A stretch of DNA of 64,000 bases, taken from positions 1 through 64,000 of the forward strand of contig CACZVM010000001.1 in NCBI GenBank assembly GCA_902784585.1, written 5' to 3'. The position numbers and the translations under genes are program-made. Positions 1 to 6,298 of the stretch are shown one piece after another (within the stretch, counting starts at the first letter, position 1; every line of letters begins with the position of its first letter). The notes below the pieces were generated by a model, which was given only the letters and a program-made list of their open reading frames with translations, was not told the DNA's origin and did no database searches. Source of the stretch: an uncultured Bacteroidales bacterium. Lineage in GTDB: Bacteria; Bacteroidota; Bacteroidia; Bacteroidales; Paludibacteraceae.

Positions 1-232
1 TCTCGCGCTCTTGTTCTACGGGGCGAGTGTCGATCCTGAAGGACAGATACACGATACCATCCTCGTCGCCTTCGGTGAAGCAGCCACGTTCGCAGGGTCG
101 ATCATCGGCATTGATTACCATTACAAATTCAAACACCGCAATAATGACAATAACACTGATCAGAAACCAGACAACGGGCAAGGCCGTCAATGGGGTGATT
201 TCCCTCCCCTTCCGACCAGACAGGATACTTGA
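1..232 (+). CDS. C-terminal part of a small hypothetical protein (5' end outside window)
   Basis: An open frame runs from the window edge (codons starting at base 2) to a stop at 230-232. It reads through FYGASVDPEG and GEAATFAGSIIGIDYHYKF, a hydrophobic stretch that could be one membrane segment, followed by a polar Asn/Asp-rich tail. The last 89 bases overlap the start of the DUF5675 gene in another frame, so the real end or the overlap may be unusual. The pattern resembles small membrane proteins found beside amidase or DUF5675 genes in Bacteroidales accessory cassettes; this is inference from general knowledge. The start codon is not in the window. Confidence 0.5.
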   Translation, partial: LALLFYGASVDPEGQIHDTILVAFGEAATFAGSIIGIDYHYKFKHRNNDNNTDQKPDNGQGRQWGDFPPLPTRQDT

Positions 233-515
233 GTTCCCTACACTGGAGAATGCCGACTACCTCATACCCGAAGGCACCTATCCGCTCCGCCTAACTTGGT
301 CGCCTCGCTTCAAGAAGCTCATGCCGCTCATCGACGAAGTGCCCGACCGCGAGGGAATACGCATTCATATGGGGACACGCCCGGAACACTCGCAAGGATG
401 CGTGCTCGTCAGTGCCCTTGCTCTGGAAAACATCAAATCATTTATTAACCTTATTGAAAGAGATTACGAAGATGAAACACTTTACATCCAAATCACCCAA
501 AGCACTGCTGCTTAG
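144..515 (+). CDS. DUF5675 family protein
   Basis: The 123-residue product has the DUF5675 pattern: a short N-terminal beta region, a PEGTYPLRL motif, then a conserved EGIRIHMGTRPEHSQGCVLV block with His and Cys that looks like a compact catalytic or fold core, and a final helix. The ATG at 144 is preferred over the in-frame ATG at 27 because the family begins with a short strand such as MTITLIRNQT and the upstream 39 residues are low-complexity and overlap the preceding gene. DUF5675 proteins occur in prophage-like and conjugative cassettes of Bacteroidetes. The biochemical role is unknown; peptidoglycan-related function has only been guessed. Confidence 0.8.
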   Translation: MTITLIRNQTTGKAVNGVISLPFRPDRILEFPTLENADYLIPEGTYPLRLTWSPRFKKLMPLIDEVPDREGIRIHMGTRPEHSQGCVLVSALALENIKSFINLIERDYEDETLYIQITQSTAA

Positions 516-600
516 CATGCTGCTCATGGCACTCGTCTTCGACCATCACGACCAAAACGGTAGAAGAGTACCAGGGGGTCAAGAAAAAGTAAAGACGTAA
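472..600 (+). CDS. small hydrophobic hypothetical protein
   Basis: A 42-residue frame starts inside the end of the DUF5675 gene (44-base overlap) and reads MKHFTSKSPKALLLSMLLMALVFDHHDQNG before a polar tail. A single predicted membrane or signal segment (LLLSMLLMALVF) follows three Lys residues. Tiny membrane proteins at this position are common in Bacteroidales accessory cassettes, but I cannot assign this one to a named family. It could also be a non-functional frame. Confidence 0.4.
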   Translation: MKHFTSKSPKALLLSMLLMALVFDHHDQNGRRVPGGQEKVKT

Positions 601-639
601 AGCGGTGCGCGTCTATAAAGAATTGTACCGCTACGAAGA

Positions 640-690
640 ATTAATTCTTAATTCTTAATTCTTAATTGTGAATTTTGAATTTTGAATTCT
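640..690. repeat. AATTCTT / AATTTTG short tandem array
   Basis: Tandem copies of TTAATTC change into GAATTTT units. The same unit recurs near 1222-1258 and 45180-45207. It fills the gap before the gene at 719, and no clear promoter of the usual type is visible there. Confidence 0.75.
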
Positions 691-718
691 TAACTACTAA
701 CCTTAAAGTCTGTTTACT

Positions 719-1102
719 ATGGCAAAAGTAACCTATGCTGCCGGTATCGACACCGTTTCCGGTAGCCTCGCAAAACCGAAAAAGAAAGAGGGTCACATGT
801 GTGGCACCTATCTGATCGGTACGCACCGTGTAGCAGAGACCACCAATCCGGAGTGCTCTCGTCTGTACATCCGCAAGGGCGACGCGTACAACCGCTCGAC
901 TCCTGTTCTGGCCGACGAGATGGCTAACCGCCAGCGCTTCGCCACCGTCTCTGCAGCCGTAGCTGCCCGTGCGAAAGACGTGAGCAAGATCACGCTGGAT
1001 CAGCAGAACTTCCAGGCGCAGAAGGAGACCGGCTACAAGACCATGAAGAGCTATCTCTGGTCTCTCGAAGCGGCTGCCTATGACGCAAGTCATAACGGCT
1101 AA
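719..1102 (+). CDS. conserved Bacteroidales hypothetical protein
   Basis: The 127-residue product begins MAKVTYAAGIDTVSGSLAKP and contains CGTYLIGTHRVAETTNP, a recognisable conserved Bacteroidales family without known function. Its typical segments are visible: a beta-rich N-terminus, a Lys-rich linker at about 20-25, a THRVA motif, and a helical C-terminal half ending KTMKSYLWSLE. There is no signal peptide. Its neighbour is DUF5675, so it probably belongs to the same accessory cassette. The last twelve codons are duplicated just downstream. No DNA-binding or enzymatic motif is evident. A terminator follows. Confidence 0.8.
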   Translation: MAKVTYAAGIDTVSGSLAKPKKKEGHMCGTYLIGTHRVAETTNPECSRLYIRKGDAYNRSTPVLADEMANRQRFATVSAAVAARAKDVSKITLDQQNFQAQKETGYKTMKSYLWSLEAAAYDASHNG

Positions 1103-1126
1103 GACGCTTCAAGACTGTTAAGGTCG

Positions 1127-1162
1127 GAAGCTGCCGCTTATGACGCGAGTCATAACGGCTAA
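1127..1162 (+). pseudogene. duplicated 3' end of the upstream gene
   Basis: This 36-base segment repeats the last 36 bases (stop included) of the preceding gene, 60 bases downstream. It differs at four positions, and all four are synonymous third-codon positions. It has no start of its own and runs straight into the terminator, so it looks like the 3' remnant of a diverged tandem paralogue. Confidence 0.7.
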
Positions 1163-1165
1163 AAA

Positions 1166-1193
1166 AGAAAGCACCCTTGTGGTGCTTTTTTTT
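1166..1193 (+). terminator. rho-independent terminator
   Basis: The stem AAAGCACC / GGTGCTTT has a five-base loop and is followed by a run of T. It ends the transcript of the hypothetical gene at 719. Confidence 0.85.
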
Positions 1194-1221
1194 GTGTATT
1201 GCGCTAAAGCGCAGTTTACTG

Positions 1222-1258
1222 CATTCTTAATTCTTAATTCTTAATTTTTAAATTTTGA
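1222..1258. repeat. AATTCTT tandem array
   Basis: Several copies of TTCTTAA end in AAATTTTGAC. It belongs to the same family as the array at 640-690 and directly abuts the tRNA-associated element at 1256. Confidence 0.7.
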
Positions 1259-1318
1259 CTTGTCAAATAATCGTGCCCCGCAGGGACTAAGAACACGGGT
1301 AGTTCGAGCCCTCGTAAC
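1256..1318 (-). other. tRNA-like fragment with two-hairpin element (copy A)
   Basis: Read on the minus strand, a T-arm-like stretch (CTCGAACTACCCGTGTTC) leads into TTAG, a CCC/GGG hairpin, the core ACGATTAT, then a small TTGAC-AAG-TCAA hairpin. The same arrangement occurs at 11841-11884 and 44330-44370. The 3' tRNA half expected after the element is missing and replaced by the AATTCTT array. It lies just beyond the tRNA-Pro terminator. Confidence 0.55.
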
Positions 1319-1348
1319 AAAAAAGGCGGTCGTCTGACCGTCTTTTTG
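1319..1348 (-). terminator. terminator after tRNA-Pro
   Basis: The hairpin GACGGTC-AGAC-GACCGCC (one GU pair) is flanked by A and T runs, so it could terminate in both directions. It starts immediately at the 3' end of tRNA-Pro on the minus strand. Confidence 0.85.
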
Positions 1349-1421
1349 TCGAGAAGAGGTGACTCGAACACCCGACCCCCACGTCCCGAACGTGGTGCGC
1401 TACCAACTGCGCTACTTCTCG
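1349..1421 (-). tRNA. tRNA-Pro (CGG)
   Basis: The minus strand folds into a full cloverleaf. A 7-bp acceptor stem (CGAGAAG/CTTCTCG) has discriminator A, the D arm has GCGC stems, the anticodon arm CCACG-TTCGGGA-CGTGG gives anticodon CGG, and the T arm contains TTCGAGT. The CCA end is not clearly encoded. A promoter lies about 110 bases upstream and a terminator follows at once. Confidence 0.95.
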
Positions 1422-1429
1422 TTTTCAGA

Positions 1430-1506
1430 CCGATTAAAACGCTAGCGGAGCGATGTTTTAATCGGAGAGGAGATTTCGCGAATCACCTCGATTGGCAAGG
1501 CCAATC
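1430..1506 (-). other. two strong hairpins in the tRNA-Pro leader
   Basis: Between the promoter and tRNA-Pro the transcript would contain an 11-bp perfect inverted repeat at 1430-1440/1455-1465 with an inner GCT/AGC extension. A second, 7-bp perfect hairpin lies at 1490-1506 (GATTGGC-AAG-GCCAATC). The leader is about 100 nt and has no open frame. It may be a processed 5' leader or an unnamed small RNA. Confidence 0.5.
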
Positions 1507-1531
1507 CACTTAGATGAGCCGAAATCGACGA

Positions 1532-1563
1532 CAAAAGTACTGCTTTTTTTTGAATTGACCAAA
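1532..1563 (-). promoter_or_regulatory. promoter of tRNA-Pro
   Basis: The minus strand shows -33 TTTG, 20 nt, then TACTTTTG, which is the Bacteroidetes primary promoter pattern. The spacer carries an A8 tract before GCAG. Confidence 0.8.
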
Positions 1564-1574
1564 TTTTTCGGCAA

Positions 1575-3890
1575 TTATTTTGCACTTTTTCTACGGAAAG
1601 TGCGTTTTCTTGCAGAAATAGGCGTTCCTTGAGCCACTATCTGACGCGTTTCAGCTTCTGTCAGCGACTCCGCCTCCACATCCTTGGGCAACTGATAATT
1701 GCCACCCGCCGTATGGATATAATAGCCGTAACGTCCCTTGATCACCTTCAGGTCACCCCACTGATGAAGCGGCGTCGAGCTATCCTGATGCTCGCGGATG
1801 AGCGCGATAGCCTGAGCAAGCGTCAGCGTCAGCGGATCGGTGCCACGCGGGACGCTCACAAACGCATCTGCATAGCGCACGTACGGACCGAACTTACCCT
1901 CGCCTACTACCACCTCCTTGCCTTCATACTCTCCCAGCGTCATGGGCAGGGCTGTCTTGAAGAGATCCAGCGCCTCGCGGAGCGTGATGGTGAAGATCGA
2001 CTGACCTTTCTTCAGACTGACGAAACGCGGCTTGTCTTTCGCTGCATCTCCCAGTTGTACGCACGCACCTATCTTACTGATCTTGGCAATCACCGGCAGG
2101 CCCGTCTCAGGATCTACACCCAGTTCACGACCTGCTATTTTTCCCGATGGAATCGAAGAAAGTAAGGGCTTGAAGGTCTTGTAGAACGTGTCCACCGTCT
2201 GCACCCAATCGGCCTTGCCTTCGGCGATATAGTCGAACTGCTCCTCCGAGTGAGCCGTGAAGTCGTAACTGAGTATCGAGGGAAAATGATCCACCAGAAA
2301 ATCATTCGTTATCCGTCCCAGGTCGGTAGGCAGCAGCCGTTGAGTGTCGCTACCGTACATCTCGCTCTTGCTCTTCTCGCTCACCTGTCCGTTGCGGAGC
2401 GTGAGGATCGACACATCGCGTTTCTGTCCGGCTACAGACCCTTTCTCTACGTAATGCACTTTCTGGATCGTCTCGATGATGGTGGCATAGGTGGACGGAC
2501 GACCTATACCCAGCTCTTCCATCCGCTTGACCAACGTAGCCTCGTTGTAGCGGAAGGGAGGCTTCGCGTAGGTCTGCACCGCCTGTGCCTCCTGCAGCCG
2601 CAACTGCTCGCGCACCGACATGGACGGCAGGATACGATGTTCCTCCTCTCCCTCGTCGGTCGACTGCACATAGACGCGCATAAAACCGTCAAAAGTGACG
2701 ACTTCACCGGCAGCGGAGAACGTATATTTGCTGTTGCTCACACCCACCTCCATCGTCGTCTTCTCGCTCTCTGCCTCACTCATCTGACTGGCCAGCGTGC
2801 GCTTCCATATTAGTTCGTACAGACGCTGCTCGTCTTTGTTCTCGCCTGCCGTGTGCACATTCATATAGGTGGGACGGATGGCCTCGTGCGCCTCTTGCGC
2901 CCCTTTGGCCTTGGTCTGGAACTGACGGGTATGCACATACTTGTCGCCGTAGAGGGCTTTGATCTCCTCCTTACACGTAGCCAGCGCAAGCGTAGACAGG
3001 TTGACCGAGTCGGTACGCATATACGTGATACGTCCGCTCTCATAGAGCGACTGCGCCAGACGCATGGTCTTGCTGACGGTGAACTTCAGCTTACGGGCCG
3101 CCTCCTGCTGCAGCGTAGAGGTAGTGAACGGCGGTGCCGGCATATGACGCACCGGTTTGCGCTGCACGTCACGAATGACGAACATCGCACGGGGTAAGGT
3201 CTCCAGAAAAGCAGCGGCATCACCCTTGTGGCCGAAACGATGGTTCAACTCACATCTCAGCACCGATGCATCACCCGGATTTTTTCCGATGAAATCGGCA
3301 TAAATACGATATTGCGAACTGGTTCGGAAGGCTTCTATCTCGCGTTCTTTCTCTACGATCAGTCGCACCGCCACCGACTGCACACGGCCGGCCGACAGAC
3401 CCGTCGTCACCTTGCGCCAGAGTATAGGCGAGAGCTCGTATCCTACGATGCGGTCCAGCACACGGCGTGCCTGCTGCGCATTCACCAGGTTATAGTCGAT
3501 ATCGCGCGGATGCTGGATGGCCTCCTGGATTGCCGTCTTGGTGATCTCGTGAAACACGATACGCTTCGTGTGCTCTTTCTGCAGCCGGAGCACATCCTGC
3601 AGATGCCAGGCGATGGCCTCTCCCTCGCGGTCCTCATCAGAGGCCAGCCATACCGTGTCGGCCTTCTTCGCCTCTGTCTGAAGCTGATGGATCAGTGCCT
3701 CTTTGTGCGCATCCACCACATAATTAGGCTGGTATCCATGTTCGAAATCGATACCCATCGAGTTCTTTCCCAGCGGTTCGATATCGCGGATATGACCCTG
3801 ACTGCTCAGCACATGATAGTCGCTACCCAGAAATTTCTCAATCGTCTTGGCCTTGGCCGGAGACTCTACTATAACCAAATTTTTACTCAT
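1575..3890 (-). CDS. topA: DNA topoisomerase I (type IA)
   Basis: This enzyme relaxes negatively supercoiled DNA by single-strand passage. The 771-residue protein opens with the Toprim domain (VIVESPAKAKTIEKFL at 5-20; the acidic DEDREGEA at about 85-92). It carries the catalytic tyrosine in GRITYMRTDS (Tyr290), then the gate domains and a C-terminal run of short topoisomerase repeats (SKIGACVQLG, GEGKFGPYVRYAD, IKGRYGYYIHTAG). The C-terminus lacks the Cys4 zinc ribbons of E. coli TopA, and ends in a basic tail KRTFRRKSAK. Start ATG at 3890 matches the family N-terminus. It has its own promoter and is followed by the tRNA-Pro unit. Confidence 0.97.
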   Translation of the reverse strand: MSKNLVIVESPAKAKTIEKFLGSDYHVLSSQGHIRDIEPLGKNSMGIDFEHGYQPNYVVDAHKEALIHQLQTEAKKADTVWLASDEDREGEAIAWHLQDVLRLQKEHTKRIVFHEITKTAIQEAIQHPRDIDYNLVNAQQARRVLDRIVGYELSPILWRKVTTGLSAGRVQSVAVRLIVEKEREIEAFRTSSQYRIYADFIGKNPGDASVLRCELNHRFGHKGDAAAFLETLPRAMFVIRDVQRKPVRHMPAPPFTTSTLQQEAARKLKFTVSKTMRLAQSLYESGRITYMRTDSVNLSTLALATCKEEIKALYGDKYVHTRQFQTKAKGAQEAHEAIRPTYMNVHTAGENKDEQRLYELIWKRTLASQMSEAESEKTTMEVGVSNSKYTFSAAGEVVTFDGFMRVYVQSTDEGEEEHRILPSMSVREQLRLQEAQAVQTYAKPPFRYNEATLVKRMEELGIGRPSTYATIIETIQKVHYVEKGSVAGQKRDVSILTLRNGQVSEKSKSEMYGSDTQRLLPTDLGRITNDFLVDHFPSILSYDFTAHSEEQFDYIAEGKADWVQTVDTFYKTFKPLLSSIPSGKIAGRELGVDPETGLPVIAKISKIGACVQLGDAAKDKPRFVSLKKGQSIFTITLREALDLFKTALPMTLGEYEGKEVVVGEGKFGPYVRYADAFVSVPRGTDPLTLTLAQAIALIREHQDSSTPLHQWGDLKVIKGRYGYYIHTAGGNYQLPKDVEAESLTEAETRQIVAQGTPISARKRTFRRKSAK

Positions 3891-3926
3891 ACGCTTATTA
3901 TAAGGTGTGACTCAAAAAATCGGCTG

Positions 3927-3958
3927 CAAAAGTACGATAAATAATTTATTTGTGCAAA
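3927..3958 (-). promoter_or_regulatory. promoter of topA
   Basis: The minus strand has TTTG, 20 nt, TACTTTTG, about 37 bases before the topA ATG. Confidence 0.8.
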
Positions 3959-3971
3959 TTATTTTTTTTTA

Positions 3972-4003
3972 CTTGCACATATCAAAGATATTTAGTATCT
4001 TTG
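3972..4003 (+). promoter_or_regulatory. promoter of nfeD-like/floA operon with inverted repeat
   Basis: CTTG, 20 nt, TATCTTTG. The -7 box is one arm of a perfect 8-bp inverted repeat (CAAAGATA-N5-TATCTTTG, 3983-4003), which could be an operator overlapping the core promoter. It lies back to back with the topA promoter. Confidence 0.7.
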
Positions 4004-4052
4004 CAGCCGAATTTGAAAAATTATTTTGATTTTTTTTACAGAAAGGACTTGC

Positions 4053-4394
4053 ATGAATATCTTTTTAGTCGTATTATTAGTGCTCGCGGGCGTCGCGCTA
4101 TTATTATTGGAGATGTTCCTTCTGCCGGGCTTCGGCATAGCCGGTATCAGCGGTTTCCTCAGCCTGACCGGTGCGGTGGCCCTGGCCTGGATGCGTATCA
4201 GTCCTACTGCCGGCGTGATCACGCTGGCGGCCTGCGTGCTGGTGGCCGCTATCGCCATATGGGGTTTTCTGCGTAGCCATGCGCTCGACAAGATGGCGCT
4301 GGATACCCAGATCGACAGTCATGTGGACCTCGCGGACAACCGGCTGAACAAAGCCGACAAATCGGACAAAGCTAACAATCAAAAAGACAAATAA
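4053..4394 (+). CDS. NfeD-like membrane protein, short form
   Basis: The 113-residue protein has two to three hydrophobic segments: [20 protein letters not shown], then [19 protein letters not shown], then [19 protein letters not shown]. The signature [10 protein letters not shown] is typical of NfeD N-terminal membrane regions. After about residue 90 it ends in a polar Asp/Lys/Asn tail ([19 protein letters not shown]) where most NfeD proteins have an OB-fold. The ATG at 4053 is chosen because it begins the first membrane helix. It is one base from the floA start, which fits the usual NfeD-flotillin pair: the membrane protein is thought to act with flotillin in membrane microdomains. Confidence 0.8.
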   Translation: MNIFLVVLLVLAGVALLLLEMFLLPGFGIAGISGFLSLTGAVALAWMRISPTAGVITLAACVLVAAIAIWGFLRSHALDKMALDTQIDSHVDLADNRLNKADKSDKANNQKDK

Positions 4395-4395
4395 T

Positions 4396-5373
4396 ATGGA
4401 TGCAATCACGTTGGTATTAGTGGCGATTATCTTTGTCGCACTGTGTATTTTCTTCTATTACGTACCCTTCATGCTGTGGATCAACGCTGTGGTGAGCGGT
4501 GTACATATCTCGTTGGTACAGCTCTTCCTCATGCGGATCCGTAAGGTGCCGCCCACCAAGATCGTCAACTGTATGATCGAGGCGCATAAAGCGGGACTGA
4601 TGGACGTGAAGCGTGACGGACTGGAGGCACACTACCTGGCCGGCGGACATATCGAGCGCGTGGTGCATGCACTCGTCAGCGCCAGCAAGGCGGGTATCGA
4701 CCTGCCCTTCCAGATGGCTACGGCCATCGACCTTGCCGGACGAGATGTGTTTGAGGCCGTACAGATGAGTGTCAACCCTAAGGTGATCGACACCCCGCCC
4801 GTGACGGCTGTGGCTAAAGACGGTATTCAGCTTATCGCGAAGGCGCGCGTGACCGTACGCGCTAATATACGTCAGCTCGTCGGAGGCGCAGGCGAAGACA
4901 CCGTCCTCGCGCGCGTAGGAGAAGGTATCGTCAGCTCTATCGGTAGCGCCGAGAGCCACAAGCAGGTACTGGAGAACCCCGACAGCATCAGCAAGCTCGT
5001 ATTGAGCAAGGGACTGGACGACGGTACCGCCTTTGAGATCCTATCCATCGACATCGCCGACATCGACGTAGGTAAGAACATTGGTGCACAACTGCAGATG
5101 GACCAAGCCGAGGCAGACAAGAACATCGCCCAGGCCAAGGCCGAAGAGCGTCGCGCCATGGCTATCGCACAAGAGCAGGAGATGAAAGCCAAGGCACAAG
5201 AGGCACGCGCCAAAGTGATCGAGGCTGAAGCTCTCGTGCCGCAAGCCATGGCAGAAGCCTTCCACAATGGTAACCTCGGCATCATGGACTACTATAAGAT
5301 GCAGAACATACAGGCCGACACCACCATGCGCGAGAACATAGCCGCAGCCCCGGAGAAGAAAAGCAAGAAATAA
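4396..5373 (+). CDS. floA: flotillin-like protein FloA
   Basis: The 325-residue protein has a short N-terminal membrane anchor ([22 protein letters not shown]). An SPFH/band 7-like core follows ([32 protein letters not shown] at about 135-165). A long Ala/Glu/Lys-rich coiled coil comes next ([21 protein letters not shown] at about 235-285), and a short C-terminal tail. This is the FloA/YqfA architecture, a scaffold of functional membrane microdomains. It sits one base downstream of the NfeD-like gene and is probably translationally coupled. A repeat array follows directly. Confidence 0.95.
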   Translation: MDAITLVLVAIIFVALCIFFYYVPFMLWINAVVSGVHISLVQLFLMRIRKVPPTKIVNCMIEAHKAGLMDVKRDGLEAHYLAGGHIERVVHALVSASKAGIDLPFQMATAIDLAGRDVFEAVQMSVNPKVIDTPPVTAVAKDGIQLIAKARVTVRANIRQLVGGAGEDTVLARVGEGIVSSIGSAESHKQVLENPDSISKLVLSKGLDDGTAFEILSIDIADIDVGKNIGAQLQMDQAEADKNIAQAKAEERRAMAIAQEQEMKAKAQEARAKVIEAEALVPQAMAEAFHNGNLGIMDYYKMQNIQADTTMRENIAAAPEKKSKK

Positions 5374-5408
5374 AATCACCAATCAGCAATAACCAATCAC
5401 CAATCATA
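5374..5408. repeat. AATCACC heptamer array
   Basis: Degenerate tandem copies of AATCACC/AATAACC fill the whole gap between the floA stop and the amidase ATG at 5410. Confidence 0.8.
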
Positions 5409-5409
5409 A

Positions 5410-6192
5410 ATGCGCGTAGCGCTTCTCCAATATCCTATCGTGTGGGCGGACCCGCAGGCCAACGTGGCCCTGCTGGACGAACGCCTGCGTGCCATCGCCG
5501 GACAGGCCGACTTAGCCGTCGTACCGGAGATGTTCAGCACGGGTTTCTGTACCGACCGTCCGGACCTGGGAGAACCATGGGGAGGGCCCACCTGCCAGGC
5601 ACTGCAACGCATGGCGGACAACTACGAGATAGCCATCATCGGCAGTCTGATCATCCGCGAGAAGGACGGACTGCACAACCGCGGTTTTCTCTTCTGTCCG
5701 CACGCGGCACCGCACTATGTGGACAAGCGCCATCTATACCGTAGCGGAGGAGAAGCGGATTTCTTCCTGCCCGGCAGCTCACGAGAGATATGGGAATATC
5801 GTGGGGTCAAGATACGCCTCTGCATATGCTACGACATCCGCTTCCCCATCTGGCTGCGCCAGCAGAAAGACAACCTCTACGACATACTCGTCTGCGTGGC
5901 CTGCTGGCCCACGATACGTATCCAGTATTGGGATGCCCTGTTGGCTGCACGCGCAGCAGAGAACCAGTGTTATCTGGTGGCGGTCAACCTGGTGGGAACA
6001 GACGGACTGCAGCTCGACTACAACGGCCATTCGGTGGCCTACGACACCCGACTGCAAGACATAGCACGCTTCGCCGACTACGAGGCAGCCACCAAGATAG
6101 TGAATCTGTCCATCGACCGGCTGCGCCACTACCGCGAGGCACTGCCTATCTGGCAGGATGCGGATGACTATGAGGTGAGTGGTGATTGGTGA
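5410..6192 (+). CDS. carbon-nitrogen hydrolase (omega-amidase type nitrilase)
   Basis: The 260-residue enzyme shows the nitrilase-superfamily triad: Glu40 in VVPEMFSTGF, Lys106 in VDKRHLY, and Cys140 in ICYDIRFP. The family hydrolyses C-N bonds of amides; this subgroup (YafV-like) deaminates alpha-ketoglutaramate-type omega-amides, so the exact substrate is inferred. The product is probably cytosolic. The C-terminal residues SGDW and the stop codon come from the first heptamers of the downstream GGTGATT array, so the original C-terminus may have been replaced. Confidence 0.92.
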   Translation: MRVALLQYPIVWADPQANVALLDERLRAIAGQADLAVVPEMFSTGFCTDRPDLGEPWGGPTCQALQRMADNYEIAIIGSLIIREKDGLHNRGFLFCPHAAPHYVDKRHLYRSGGEADFFLPGSSREIWEYRGVKIRLCICYDIRFPIWLRQQKDNLYDILVCVACWPTIRIQYWDALLAARAAENQCYLVAVNLVGTDGLQLDYNGHSVAYDTRLQDIARFADYEAATKIVNLSIDRLRHYREALPIWQDADDYEVSGDW

Positions 6193-6240
6193 TTGGTGAT
6201 TGGTGATTGGTGATTGGTGATTGGTAATTGGTGATTGGTG
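6178..6240. repeat. GGTGATT heptamer array
   Basis: About eight tandem heptamers, nearly perfect, begin inside the 3' end of the amidase gene and supply its TGA stop. They run into the 54-base dispersed repeat. Confidence 0.9.
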
Positions 6241-6287
6241 CCCCTTCCGTCTAGGGTTTCCCCCATCGGGGGACACCGTCAGGTAAT
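6234..6287. repeat. 54-base dispersed repeat, copy 1
   Basis: It is identical over 54 bases to 11712-11765. It contains a CCCCC-ATC-GGGGG hairpin and a CCC...GGG pair. Both copies are embedded in ATTGGT-type arrays. No open frame or transposase is present. Confidence 0.9.
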
Positions 6288-6298
6288 AGGTTAGCGAT

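Noticed and set aside
2..600. Complete prophage at the left edge
   Set aside because: Only a DUF5675 protein and small hypotheticals are visible; no structural, integrase or lysis gene can be supported.
6178..6240. Heptamer arrays as a CRISPR array
   Set aside because: Units are 7 bases without unique spacers, and no cas genes are present.
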